Below are positions 7,709 through 15,262 of a stretch of DNA of 50,582 bases, in pieces. The position numbers and the translations under genes were made by a program. Below the pieces are notes generated by a model, which saw nothing but the letters and a program-made list of their open reading frames with translations, was not told the DNA's origin and ran no database searches. This DNA comes from Acidaminococcus intestini DSM 21505 (GTDB lineage: Bacteria > Bacillota > Negativicutes > Acidaminococcales > Acidaminococcaceae), in assembly GCF_000425045.1 (NCBI RefSeq), contig NZ_AULA01000015.1, positions 1 through 50,582 of the forward strand, in the 5' to 3' direction. The number at the start of each line of letters is the position of its first letter. Position 1 is the first letter of the stretch.

Positions 7709-8893
7709 ATGGATTCTCAGCAAACTTCTGTTTTTTCAAATGGACTCCTCTGGTTTGGTGCCGGTATTTCCATTGCGGAAATCCTTACAGGCATGCTCCT
7801 CTCCCCTTTGGGATGGGAAAAGGGCCTCTGGGCCATCTTCATCGGCCATATCATTGGCGGTGCCGTCATGCTCGGAGCGGGCATCATGGGAGCCCGGAGC
7901 CGGTGCAGCGCCATGGAAACGGTCAGCTTTTCCTTTGGTAAGGAAGGCGCCAGGTTCTTTGCCGGCATCAACGTCATTCAGCTCATCGGCTGGACGGCTG
8001 TCATGATTGTCAGTGCGGCAGCAGCCGCCGAAATCATTGTGCCTTTGGGAATGGCGCTCTGGGACCTCATCATTGGCGCCCTCATTGCCCTATGGATTAT
8101 CATGGGAATGACAACCCTTGGACGGGTCAACGTCCTTGTCATGACTGCCCTCTTTCTTTTGACTGCCGTCCTTTCAGGCACCATCTTTGGCGCTGACACT
8201 GCCGCGGCGCCAAGCGGCACCATCACCTTTGGAGGCGCCGTGGAACTAGCTGTCGCCATGCCGCTTTCCTGGCTCCCGGTCATTTCGGACTATACACGAG
8301 AAGCGGAAAAACCGGTGAAAGCAACCGTCGTCAGCTGCCTGACCTACTTTGCCGCCAGCTCCTGGATGTTTGTCATCGGTATGGGCGCGGCCCTTTTTAC
8401 GGGTGAAAGTGACATTGCAAAGATTATGCTCGGTGCCGGCCTTGGCGTATCGGCCATCGTCATTATCCTCTTGTCGACGGTCACGACAACCTTCCTTGAC
8501 GCTTATTCAGCGGGCGTATCCGGCCGGGCCCTGACAACATGCCTTTCGGAAAAAGGACAGGCCCTCATCGCAACGGCCCTTGGCACACTCCTTGCCATCA
8601 CCGTTGACGCCAGCCGCTTTGAAGACTTTCTCTATTTCATCGGTTCCGTCTTTGCTCCTATGACGGCCATCATGCTGGCGGATTACTTTTTTATCCATGA
8701 AAACCACCAAAAAGAACGTGTAAGCGTCCTGAAACTCCTGATTTGGGCCATCGGCTTTGGCCTTTATCGCTATCTTCTCAATGCCGATACGCCGCTCGGC
8801 GTAACCTTCCCCGTCATTGTGGCCGTCATGGTGATGGATGTGGTTGTGAGTAAAATAGTAGGTCAGTCCAAAAATCGGGCTGATTTGAAGTAG
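7709..8893 (+). CDS. cytX: CytX-type permease (NCS1 family), probably hydroxymethylpyrimidine uptake
   Basis: 394 aa with about 11-12 hydrophobic segments. The N-terminus LLWFGAGISIAEILTGMLLSPLGWEKG and the later NVIQLIGWTAVMI and PLSWLPVISDYTREA match the CytX group of nucleobase:cation symporters, usually linked to thiamine-pyrimidine salvage. No thiamine riboswitch is seen in the 75 bp upstream and no thi gene is nearby, so the substrate is uncertain (cytosine or another pyrimidine is possible). No strong ribosome-binding site precedes the ATG. The last ten or so codons lie in a 19-bp repeat shared with 30655-30673. Confidence 0.75.
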   Translation: MDSQQTSVFSNGLLWFGAGISIAEILTGMLLSPLGWEKGLWAIFIGHIIGGAVMLGAGIMGARSRCSAMETVSFSFGKEGARFFAGINVIQLIGWTAVMIVSAAAAAEIIVPLGMALWDLIIGALIALWIIMGMTTLGRVNVLVMTALFLLTAVLSGTIFGADTAAAPSGTITFGGAVELAVAMPLSWLPVISDYTREAEKPVKATVVSCLTYFAASSWMFVIGMGAALFTGESDIAKIMLGAGLGVSAIVIILLSTVTTTFLDAYSAGVSGRALTTCLSEKGQALIATALGTLLAITVDASRFEDFLYFIGSVFAPMTAIMLADYFFIHENHQKERVSVLKLLIWAIGFGLYRYLLNADTPLGVTFPVIVAVMVMDVVVSKIVGQSKNRADLK

Positions 8894-8906
8894 AACGTGA
8901 GACCCT
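8863..8906 (+). repeat. Dispersed repeat copy A, covering the 3' end of cytX
   Basis: TCAGTCCAAAAATCGGGCT at 8863-8881 is identical to 30655-30673. Both continue into ATTTGA and then a looser match (AGTA, ACGYGAG, CC). Copy A supplies the last codons and the stop of cytX. Confidence 0.7.
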
Positions 8907-9047
8907 AACTTTAGAATAGATGAAAGGGAAACGGCGCGGCTTCTCATCCACCACCAATAAGGCATGCTTGCCTCATTTTATATGGCAACATGCAGCCTTC
9001 GCTTCCCGCCTTGGCAAAGGCAGATCGATGCTGCGCACCGAGTAACT

Positions 9048-9101
9048 AAGGCAGAACACGAAGGCGTGTCGTTCCGGAAGGTATCGCTATCTTTCTGCCT
9101 T
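9048..9101 (+). other. Nested stem-loop, candidate structured RNA or terminator
   Basis: AAGGCAGAA (9048-9056) pairs with TTCTGCCTT (9093-9101). Inside lies ACACG-AAGG-CGTGT. The right arm is followed by TTCTGCC without a clear T-run. Confidence 0.4.
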
Positions 9102-9142
9102 TTCTGCCATCAACCACTTGCAAAAAATAGGTAAAATATAAG

Positions 9143-9182
9143 AGCCCTACCCCGAATCTGCGCTGATGTTCGGGGTAGGGCT
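9143..9182. terminator. Perfect 14-bp stem-loop without a T-tract
   Basis: AGCCCTACCCCGAA/TTCGGGGTAGGGCT with a 12-nt loop. The flank TACTTG is not U-rich, so a classical terminator is doubtful. It may be a transcription boundary or the end of a repeat element. Confidence 0.5.
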
Positions 9183-9476
9183 TACTTGTAGGCTTATGTT
9201 TTTGGGTCTTTTGCCTTACGAGCAGGAGCAAGGCACATTCTTCGATGGTTCAAAGCCGTGAATCGCAAGACACCGCGAAGCGATTTGGCAGTAGGACCGT
9301 GTGACCAAAAAATCAATTCGGTGCCCTCCCTGAGGGCGGTTTGGTGCCGCATGTTTGGTTCTTTTTTCCTTAGCGGGGTTACTTTTACAACACAACACTG
9401 CCCTCCAGCGGCACGATGCTTGCTCTGACTCAAAATCAAAGCTTGACAGCAGCGCAGCCATGGCTGCTGCCAACAC

Positions 9477-9513
9477 AAAAAAACTCCCCTTCCCGCAGGA
9501 AGAGGAGTTTTTT
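9477..9513 (-). terminator. Terminator of the citrate transporter gene
   Basis: A stem with one mismatch (CTCC-CTTCC / GGAAG-GGAG) and CGCA loop, flanked by A- and T-runs, 10 bp beyond the transporter stop codon. Confidence 0.85.
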
Positions 9514-9522
9514 ACTGTTAGG

Positions 9523-10854
9523 TTAGATGTGGAACAGGCCGAGAAGGGCACCGCAAAGAAGGGAAATCCAGGACAGGACCCACAGTCTCGGAGCACAGAA
9601 CTTCAGGAGTTCCTTGATTTCGATCCCAGCAAGACCGCAGGCGAGGAAGGTCGTTGCAGCATGCGGGGTAACGAGAACGCCGTAGTTCTTACCAATGAGC
9701 ATGGCCATAGCCATATCATGGGGATCAACACCGAACTGCTGACCAACGCCGATAGCCAGCGGCAGCAGACCAAAGAAGTAGGAGTCCGTACCGAGCATCA
9801 TGCCGATAGGCACAGCAAAGATACCGAAGATATCCTGCAGGTGACCGCCCAGTGCCGTCGGAACGAGAACGATGAGCATTTTGGCCATTTCCTTCATCAT
9901 ACCGGTCTTGGACAGAACGCCCAGGAAGACACCGGAAGCAAGAAGGATCATCGGCATGGTCAGTGCCGTGGCAGCGTGCATTTTAATGGCACGAGCCTGA
10001 TCGGCTGCAGAATGGAAGTTGGCGATCAGCGCAATGGCAAGGCCAAACATGAAGGCGGCATACATCGGAATCTTAGTGAAGCAGAGCAGGCCGATAACAA
10101 AGAGGGTCAACAGTCCGTTGAACCAAATCATCTTTGGACGAGCCATGAATTCCTTATCCGCATCACTCAAAGAGTCATCGCTGCTGTTGGAGTTTTCTTC
10201 AGAAAGTTCAGCGGCTTTGCCCGTCGGAACAAGGCCAGCACCGCGGCGTTTTTCCATGACGCCCATGTAGGCGGCAAAGGCAACGAGGATAACAAGGCCT
10301 ACGCCCTGAAGAGGAATGAGTTCCTGCCACAGAACGTTGACGTCAGCATTGAGGACAACGCCCGTACGAGCGACAGGACCGCCCCAAGGAAGCAGGTTCA
10401 TGATAGACATGGCAGCACCGATAATGCAGACGAGCACAACGGGGCGCATGTGAAGTTTCTTGTAGATCGGCAGCATAGCCGGGATGGTGATGAGCAGCGT
10501 GGAAGCAAGGGCGCCGTCAAGGTGGGAGATAACAGCGATGAGGCTCGTTGCAACCGTAACCATGACGATGTTGGAGCCCGCTTTCTTGACGAGCCAGTTA
10601 ACCATCGGATCGAAAAGACCCATATCCCCCATCATGGAGAAGTAAACGATGGAGAAAATGAACAGAACTGCCGTGGACCAGGTCTTACCAACACCAGCCT
10701 TGACGAATTCAAAGATCTGTGCCGGCGTGAACCCGCAGATCAATGCGGCAATGACCGGTACAATAACAAACAGAGGCACAGGGTTCGATTTGGAACGAAT
10801 CAGTGCCGCGACGATGATGACAATCATCGCAAAGCCAACAACACCCAAAAACAT
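9523..10854 (-). CDS. CitMHS-family citrate (metal-citrate:H+) transporter
   Basis: 443 aa, almost entirely hydrophobic with about 11-12 spans and a hydrophilic loop near residues 225-250. SHLDGALASTLLITIPAMLP and NLLPWGGPVARTG match the CitMHS family, which takes up citrate complexed with divalent metal. AAGGAGGT lies 8 nt before the ATG. It is adjacent to the citrate lyase module but separated from citXG by about 540 bp and a terminator, so it is its own unit. Citrate as substrate is inferred from family and context; related tricarboxylates are possible. Confidence 0.85.
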   Translation of the reverse strand: MFLGVVGFAMIVIIVAALIRSKSNPVPLFVIVPVIAALICGFTPAQIFEFVKAGVGKTWSTAVLFIFSIVYFSMMGDMGLFDPMVNWLVKKAGSNIVMVTVATSLIAVISHLDGALASTLLITIPAMLPIYKKLHMRPVVLVCIIGAAMSIMNLLPWGGPVARTGVVLNADVNVLWQELIPLQGVGLVILVAFAAYMGVMEKRRGAGLVPTGKAAELSEENSNSSDDSLSDADKEFMARPKMIWFNGLLTLFVIGLLCFTKIPMYAAFMFGLAIALIANFHSAADQARAIKMHAATALTMPMILLASGVFLGVLSKTGMMKEMAKMLIVLVPTALGGHLQDIFGIFAVPIGMMLGTDSYFFGLLPLAIGVGQQFGVDPHDMAMAMLIGKNYGVLVTPHAATTFLACGLAGIEIKELLKFCAPRLWVLSWISLLCGALLGLFHI

Positions 10855-10869
10855 GATACAACCTCCTTA

Positions 10870-11340
10870 AGATTCTTTAGGTCCTAGAAACCGGGCGATG
10901 TCTCGGGGGCCGTTTTATGAATTGTAGGATAATTTCTTACTGTCAAGCGATCGGAAAGTATCGTTTGAAACAGTACGCCCTTCATCTTTCCTCTGAGAAG
11001 AGAATAGCATATGACAAACTTGAAAACTAATATAAGGTTTGAAATATTTTCTATAAGCTTATCCTTATGTTATGTCTATTTCCCTAGGAAGAATCAGGTG
11101 TTTCGGGTTTCGCTCTTATTTATCGAATTTAAGTTATTTTAAGAAAATTTTAAAATTAGGGATATCTAACCTTTTATTTTCAGTCATTTTCTTTTTTTTC
11201 TTCATTTTCCCGTCCCCTTTTTTGGCATCCAAGAAATCAAGAATAAGAGCGTCAAGGGGGTCCTCATGTTTTAGCTGTTTTTCCATAACACGCCGCTGTC
11301 AAAAGCGGCATGGATAAGCGCCCTATCTAAGCGTTCTTCC
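10870..11340. other. Long intergenic region upstream of the citrate transporter
   Basis: AT-rich, with no convincing gene. On minus, TTGACA (10941-10946) and TACAAT (10921-10926) are only 14 bp apart, so the promoter is uncertain. A 10-bp inverted repeat with arms CGCTCTTATT (11111-11120) and AATAAGAGCG (11242-11251) spans 121 bp. Nothing else is supported. Confidence 0.4.
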
Positions 11341-11374
11341 AAAAAAAGCTGACCCCCTTCTTTGGGGATCAGCT
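11341..11374 (-). terminator. Terminator of the LysR-citXG unit
   Basis: AGCTGATCCCC/GGGGGTCAGCT stem with one G-T pair, followed on minus by seven T residues, about 20 bp beyond the citXG stop. Confidence 0.85.
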
Positions 11375-11395
11375 CATATGGTTGAAGTTTGCCGG

Positions 11396-12787
11396 TTAGG
11401 TCGACAGCCCTTGAAAAAGAGACTCCATACGGTAAAGGAAGATGGATAGGATGAGCAGGTCCGCACAGCCGCCAGGACTGATGTGACGGGCCACAAAATC
11501 ATCGTTGAGCTTCCATACGGCAGCAAGTCCTTCTTCCGTAAAGGCCCCGCCCTTTTGTAGAATGTCCTGGGCTGCCTGTTGAGCATAGTATAGGGTTTGC
11601 CGGTCGCTCCGACTGAGGATATTCGTGTCTTCCACGCCAGCCATGAGGCGCAGGAGGGTTTCAATATAAATCTCATTGGTCCCCTTTTTTTCAGTAAAGA
11701 GTTCCCGTAAAGCCGGCAGGCCAATGGATGAAACAGCGGGGAACCCATCCATCGCTTCCCCGCGGATCCCGCGGCAGCCTTCCTTTATGTAAAGGACTTC
11801 CCCATGGGTGTGGGGATGATAGGGATCGATCTTGCGGAAGTCTTCTTCAAGGATGGGCGTCACGGTCTCCCCTACTTCCTTAAGGATGGTTTCGCCTTTG
11901 ACCCTATGGTCCCGCTTCAGGGCCCGCAGCGTAAAGGCAGAGACCGTTCCTAAAGAAAAGATGATGCCTTTATGGGTATTGACGTTTCCCGTAGCCCGGA
12001 ACATGGCCTTTTCCGCGGCAGCCCCCATGGGGCGCAGGGTACGAAAGAGCGCCTCACCACTTCCCGCAAAGTTCCATCCCGTTTCGGCCATGCTGAGGAG
12101 ATGGGGCAGGATTGCTTCCGTGCTTTTTTTGAAGGTTTCCTGGTCCATATCATCATGAGCACCAGGATTGTCAAGGTCCACCAGACCCGGTTTGGGGGTT
12201 GCTGTCACTTCTCCCAAAAGGGCTTCTTTCATGGAATCCTGGGTATGGGAAAGGACGAAATCGGTTAGGATCCGCTCCACATTACGGATCAGGACGGGCA
12301 GGCTGTGTTTGCGGCTCCGGGCACAGCCTTTGGCGGGCTCACTGCAGACAAAGCAGCGCCGCTCAGGAAGGCCAAGTTCCTCCCGCGACAGCTTCCGTCC
12401 GTTGGTATCAAGGACATCCATATCAAAAAGACGGCCCAAACGGTCCTCATTTTCAAGGCGTGCCGCAATGTCTTTCACGGTTCCAGCGGCCCCGTCGAGG
12501 ACATAGTATTTTTCATAGCCGGTCTTATAATCGATGACTTTATGAAAAAGGATGGGAATCCCTGCTCCTACAAGGGCCTTTTCCAGACGGCGTACGCCTT
12601 CTTCAAACCCTATACGGATAAGGGGCGACACCTTCTGCGGTCCAGGGATGTTCATCGTAAAAAACAGCAGCGGTTTGTGGAACCGCTCGAGGAGCTTCCG
12701 CTGAGCCAAGGCCCGTCCGTCCCGAGCCCGCAGCATATCGGGGACTTCCACGCGAAGTTCCGGAGGTACAGTGAGTTTATTTTTCAT
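11396..12787 (-). CDS. citXG: CitX-CitG fusion: holo-citrate lyase synthase and prosthetic-group precursor synthase
   Basis: 463 aa. Residues about 1-165 are CitX (RLFDMDVLD and CFVCSEPAKGCARSRKH), which transfers the triphosphoribosyl-dephospho-CoA group to CitD. The remainder, from about 170, is CitG (EVTATPKPGLVDLDNPGAHDD, GNVNTHKGIIFSLG), which makes that group from ATP and dephospho-CoA. Such fusions occur in some Proteobacteria. The ATG at 12787 is chosen over an in-frame ATG at 12850; it overlaps the LysR gene end by 11 bp. A purine-rich GAAAGG lies about 13 nt upstream, so initiation may depend on coupling. Confidence 0.9.
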   Translation of the reverse strand: MKNKLTVPPELRVEVPDMLRARDGRALAQRKLLERFHKPLLFFTMNIPGPQKVSPLIRIGFEEGVRRLEKALVGAGIPILFHKVIDYKTGYEKYYVLDGAAGTVKDIAARLENEDRLGRLFDMDVLDTNGRKLSREELGLPERRCFVCSEPAKGCARSRKHSLPVLIRNVERILTDFVLSHTQDSMKEALLGEVTATPKPGLVDLDNPGAHDDMDQETFKKSTEAILPHLLSMAETGWNFAGSGEALFRTLRPMGAAAEKAMFRATGNVNTHKGIIFSLGTVSAFTLRALKRDHRVKGETILKEVGETVTPILEEDFRKIDPYHPHTHGEVLYIKEGCRGIRGEAMDGFPAVSSIGLPALRELFTEKKGTNEIYIETLLRLMAGVEDTNILSRSDRQTLYYAQQAAQDILQKGGAFTEEGLAAVWKLNDDFVARHISPGGCADLLILSIFLYRMESLFQGLST

Positions 12788-13712
12788 TCGTCGGATTGAT
12801 CCTTTCTTTTTTCCCAAGGGTCCTGATGAGTTCGATAAAGGCCCGGGCATAGGGGCTCAGGTACGCGTCTTTTCTCGTGCAGACATAGCAGTAGCGCTTA
12901 TTGGCAACGCCCAGGAGCGGATAAAGGACACAGTCACCCTGCTCCATAAAATAATGGTCCAAATAGACATCCGGACAGATAAAGACAGCATCCATGGTGC
13001 TGACAAGCCGCTTCCCCACTTCGATGCTGCTGGTTTCAAGGACCAAATGGGGTTTGATGTCGTATACGTCAAAAAGGGTATCCTGGACCTTACGGACGTT
13101 ATGCCCTTCTGTAATGGAAATAAAGTCTTCATTCTTTGCTTCCGTAATATGGATGGGCACACCGGGATCGATGCGCTGGGCCAGCATGGTCAGCTTGTTG
13201 GCGACCAGTACGACGTCTTCGGTCTCGACAAGTTCGTAAATGAGTTCGTCGTTTCCCGGTGACGTCGTCATGATGGCAATATCGACATCGCCGTTGAGGA
13301 CGGATTTTTCCGTAATGTTGCTCCCTGCTTCCTTGATTTCCAGTTTGATGTGGGGATAGCGCTGGCGGAATACGGGCATGACCCGGGGCAGCATCTGCAT
13401 TGCCCGCTGAATAGGGATTCCCAGACGCAGGGTGCCGTACCCTTCATATTGGATGTCCGAGACTTCATGAAGCAGGTTCGTACTGATGGTAATGATCTTT
13501 TTTACGGCCGCAATATACTTTTTCCCCGCTTCTGTAAGCACGATGGGTTTAGTATTGCGAAGAAAGATCGGTGCACCAAGATATTTTTCCACAGCCTTGA
13601 TGGTCTGGCTCAGGGCCGGCTGTGAAACATGCATGGTCTTGGAGGCATTGGTGATGCTGCCTTCCTTGATGATTTCCATGATATACTGCGCGTGCTTCAA
13701 GTTAAGTCCCAT
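12777..13712 (-). CDS. LysR-family regulator, probable citrate-module regulator
   Basis: 311 aa. N-terminal winged helix-turn-helix (about 1-65: AQYIMEIIKEGSITNASKTMHVSQPALSQTIKAVE) and a substrate-binding domain (about 90-300). It lies upstream of citXG on the same strand and diverges from citDEF, the normal arrangement for a LysR regulator of its neighbours. AGGAG lies about 9 nt before the start. The ligand is probably citrate or a derivative (inference). A minus-strand terminator (13761-13782) lies 49 bp upstream of the start, in its own leader. Confidence 0.9.
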   Translation of the reverse strand: MGLNLKHAQYIMEIIKEGSITNASKTMHVSQPALSQTIKAVEKYLGAPIFLRNTKPIVLTEAGKKYIAAVKKIITISTNLLHEVSDIQYEGYGTLRLGIPIQRAMQMLPRVMPVFRQRYPHIKLEIKEAGSNITEKSVLNGDVDIAIMTTSPGNDELIYELVETEDVVLVANKLTMLAQRIDPGVPIHITEAKNEDFISITEGHNVRKVQDTLFDVYDIKPHLVLETSSIEVGKRLVSTMDAVFICPDVYLDHYFMEQGDCVLYPLLGVANKRYCYVCTRKDAYLSPYARAFIELIRTLGKKERINPTNEK

Positions 13713-13760
13713 TCTTTGCTTCTCCTGTACAGGTTAGGATGGATCATTTCTCCGTGCTCT

Positions 13761-13782
13761 AAAAAAGCCCTCTTAGGGCTTT
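13761..13782 (-). terminator. Terminator inside the leader of the LysR gene
   Basis: AAAGCCCT-AAG-AGGGCTTTTTT on minus: 8-bp stem, 3-nt loop and six T residues. It sits between the likely LysR promoter (13946-13974) and the LysR start, so most transcripts would stop before the gene unless this is controlled. On plus it lies upstream of the citDEF promoter. Confidence 0.6.
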
Positions 13783-13849
13783 GCTTTTGCTTGGTTCCGG
13801 CAGGAGAAATGCATCTCATTTAACATCATTTGGTCCCGTATTCAGAATG

Positions 13850-13876
13850 TTTCTTAATTTCACGTCAATTAAGAAA
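13850..13876. promoter_or_regulatory. Long inverted repeat in the cit control region, candidate operator
   Basis: TTTCTTAATT (13850-13859), a 7-bp spacer and AATTAAGAAA (13867-13876). With one extra base the symmetry extends to TGT and ACA at the outer ends. It lies 39 bp upstream of the citDEF -35 box, a usual place for activator binding. Confidence 0.6.
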
Positions 13877-13914
13877 ACAGTGTCAATCGGGCCAACCCAC
13901 AAGGGATGCGGGGT

Positions 13915-13944
13915 TTGACAATATAATAAGATTCGACTTATGGT
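13915..13944 (+). promoter_or_regulatory. Promoter of citDEF
   Basis: Perfect TTGACA (13915-13920), 18-bp spacer and TATGGT (13939-13944). The -10 is weak, consistent with a promoter that needs an activator. Confidence 0.6.
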
Positions 13945-13955
13945 CATTATACCAT
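13926..13955. promoter_or_regulatory. Two abutting 16-bp dyads over the divergent cit promoters
   Basis: ATAAG-N6-CTTAT (13926-13941) and ATGGT-N6-ACCAT (13940-13955) overlap by 2 bp. They cover the citDEF spacer and -10 and the LysR-side -10, where a regulator dimer could control both directions. Confidence 0.5.
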
Positions 13956-13974
13956 TATTTATATTAGTTTTCCA
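13946..13974 (-). promoter_or_regulatory. Promoter of the LysR-citXG unit
   Basis: On minus: TGGAAA (13969-13974), 17-bp spacer, TATAAT (13946-13951) preceded by TGG, giving an extended -10. The leader to the LysR start would be about 225 nt. Confidence 0.55.
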
Positions 13975-14045
13975 ATTTTTCCTGTGCTACTATCAAGGTG
14001 TAAGACTGTAAACAGTTCTTTTCTAGAAATGAAGGAGGAATTTTC

Positions 14046-14345
14046 ATGGAATTAAAGAAGGCAGCCATGGCTGGCACCGTTGAGTCCTCCGATGCCCAAA
14101 TCACCGTTGAACCCGGTACGAATGGCATCGAACTCAATATTGAAAGCAGTGTCATCCAACAGTATGGCAGACAGATCAAGGCTGTTGTCTTGGAAACCCT
14201 GAAGAAACTCGATGTTAAAAACGCTAAGGTTTCCGTAGTTGACAAAGGTGCACTCGACTGCACGCTGAAAGCACGTGTAGAAGGCGCCGTTTTCCGCTCC
14301 ATCAATGATGATCCGGATACGCCGAATCCTTGGGAGGTCTTATAA
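14046..14345 (+). CDS. citD: Citrate lyase acyl carrier protein (gamma subunit)
   Basis: 99 aa, full length. It carries the phosphoribosyl-dephospho-CoA group on Ser14 in AGTVESSDAQ, matching the modified Ser14 of the E. coli protein. DKGALDCTLKARVEGA is the conserved C-terminal core. GAAGGAGGA precedes the ATG at good spacing. First gene of citDEF, and citE starts 1 nt after its stop. Confidence 0.95.
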   Translation: MELKKAAMAGTVESSDAQITVEPGTNGIELNIESSVIQQYGRQIKAVVLETLKKLDVKNAKVSVVDKGALDCTLKARVEGAVFRSINDDPDTPNPWEVL

Positions 14346-14346
14346 T

Positions 14347-15261
14347 ATGGCAGTGATCAATACGAACCCCAACTTCAAGCGTCTCAGAAGATCCATGATG
14401 TTCTTGAACGCTCAAAAACCGAGCCTCATCAAAGACCCGTATGTATATAAACCCGATTCCATCATGCTTGACCTGGAAGACGCCGTGGCTGAAAACCAAA
14501 AGGATGCCGCCCGCTATTCCCTGTTCCATGCCCTGAAGGAAATCGATTATCATGGCTGCGAACGCGTTGTCCGTATCAACGGCCTGGAAACTCCGCACTG
14601 GAAGGAAGATATCCGCGTCTGCGTAGCTGGCGGGGCCGATACAATTCGTATTTCCAAAACGGAATCCGCTCAAGATGTTAAACTCGTAGAAGAAGCCATC
14701 ACGGCTGCTGAAAAGGAATTCCATAAGGAAGTGGGTTCTACCCTCATCATGGCCGCTATCGAATCGACGAAGGGGATCCTCAACGTCTACGATATCTGCC
14801 AGGCTTCTGACCGTCTTTTTGGTGTAGCCCTTTCCGGCGGCGACTACACCCGTGACCTGCAGACCTCCATTTCCAAGACCGGTGTCGAACTCATGGGCGC
14901 CCGTCAGCAGATGGTCATTGCTGCACGCGCTACGGGCCGTATGTGCTTTGATACGGTCTATACCGACCTGGATGACATGGAAGGCTTCCGCAAGGATGTC
15001 GAAATGATCAAGACCATGGGCTTTGACGGCAAATCCATCATCAACCCGCGTCAGATTCCGGTCTGCCACGAAGTCTTCACGCCGAACGAAAAACAGATTC
15101 GTTGGGCTGAAGCCGTTGTCCGCGAAATCGACACCAAGAAGGCGATGGGGATTGGCGTATTCACCCTGAACGGCAAGATGCTTGACGTAGCTTTCTATGA
15201 TGGCGCAAAAAGAACGATCGCCCTGGCAAAAGCTGCCGGTGTTTATAAGGGGGATTTATAA
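14347..15261 (+). CDS. citE: Citrate lyase beta subunit (citryl-ACP lyase)
   Basis: 304 aa, HpcH/HpaI aldolase fold. It splits citryl-ACP into acetyl-ACP and oxaloacetate. Key segments: LDLEDAVAENQKDAAR (metal-site acid), RINGLETPHW, AAIESTKGILN and FDGKSIINPRQI. The ATG at 14347 with GGGAGG 9 nt upstream is preferred over an upstream ATG inside citD. Confidence 0.95.
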   Translation: MAVINTNPNFKRLRRSMMFLNAQKPSLIKDPYVYKPDSIMLDLEDAVAENQKDAARYSLFHALKEIDYHGCERVVRINGLETPHWKEDIRVCVAGGADTIRISKTESAQDVKLVEEAITAAEKEFHKEVGSTLIMAAIESTKGILNVYDICQASDRLFGVALSGGDYTRDLQTSISKTGVELMGARQQMVIAARATGRMCFDTVYTDLDDMEGFRKDVEMIKTMGFDGKSIINPRQIPVCHEVFTPNEKQIRWAEAVVREIDTKKAMGIGVFTLNGKMLDVAFYDGAKRTIALAKAAGVYKGDL

Positions 15262-15262
15262 T

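Larger units (their letters stand above)
8894..9476. other. Gene-free region with several stem-loops
   Basis: No convincing coding frame: the available frames are short, lack ribosome-binding sites and have unusual composition. The region contains a 9-bp stem (9048-9056 with 9093-9101) enclosing an ACACG/CGTGT hairpin, a perfect 14-bp hairpin (9143-9182), and further short dyads between 9260 and 9350. It may hold a structured RNA, a small non-autonomous repeat element or gene debris. I could not match it to RNase P, tmRNA, 6S or SRP RNA. Confidence 0.5.

Noticed and set aside
9046-9596. Short minus-strand frames in the region after cytX as possible small proteins
   Set aside because: No ribosome-binding sites, overlapping in different frames, and crossing hairpins. 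More likely part of a structured or repeated non-coding element.
9355-10887. 510-aa open frame on plus opposite the citrate transporter
   Set aside because: Highly polar product antisense to a membrane protein gene; typical shadow.
10921-10946. TTGACA/TACAAT as promoter of the citrate transporter
   Set aside because: Spacing of 14 bp is too short for a normal sigma-A promoter, so it was kept only as a remark.
11072-11317. 81-aa plus frame upstream of citXG
   Set aside because: Phe/Ser-rich translation of AT-rich spacer, no ribosome-binding site, ends in the terminator region.
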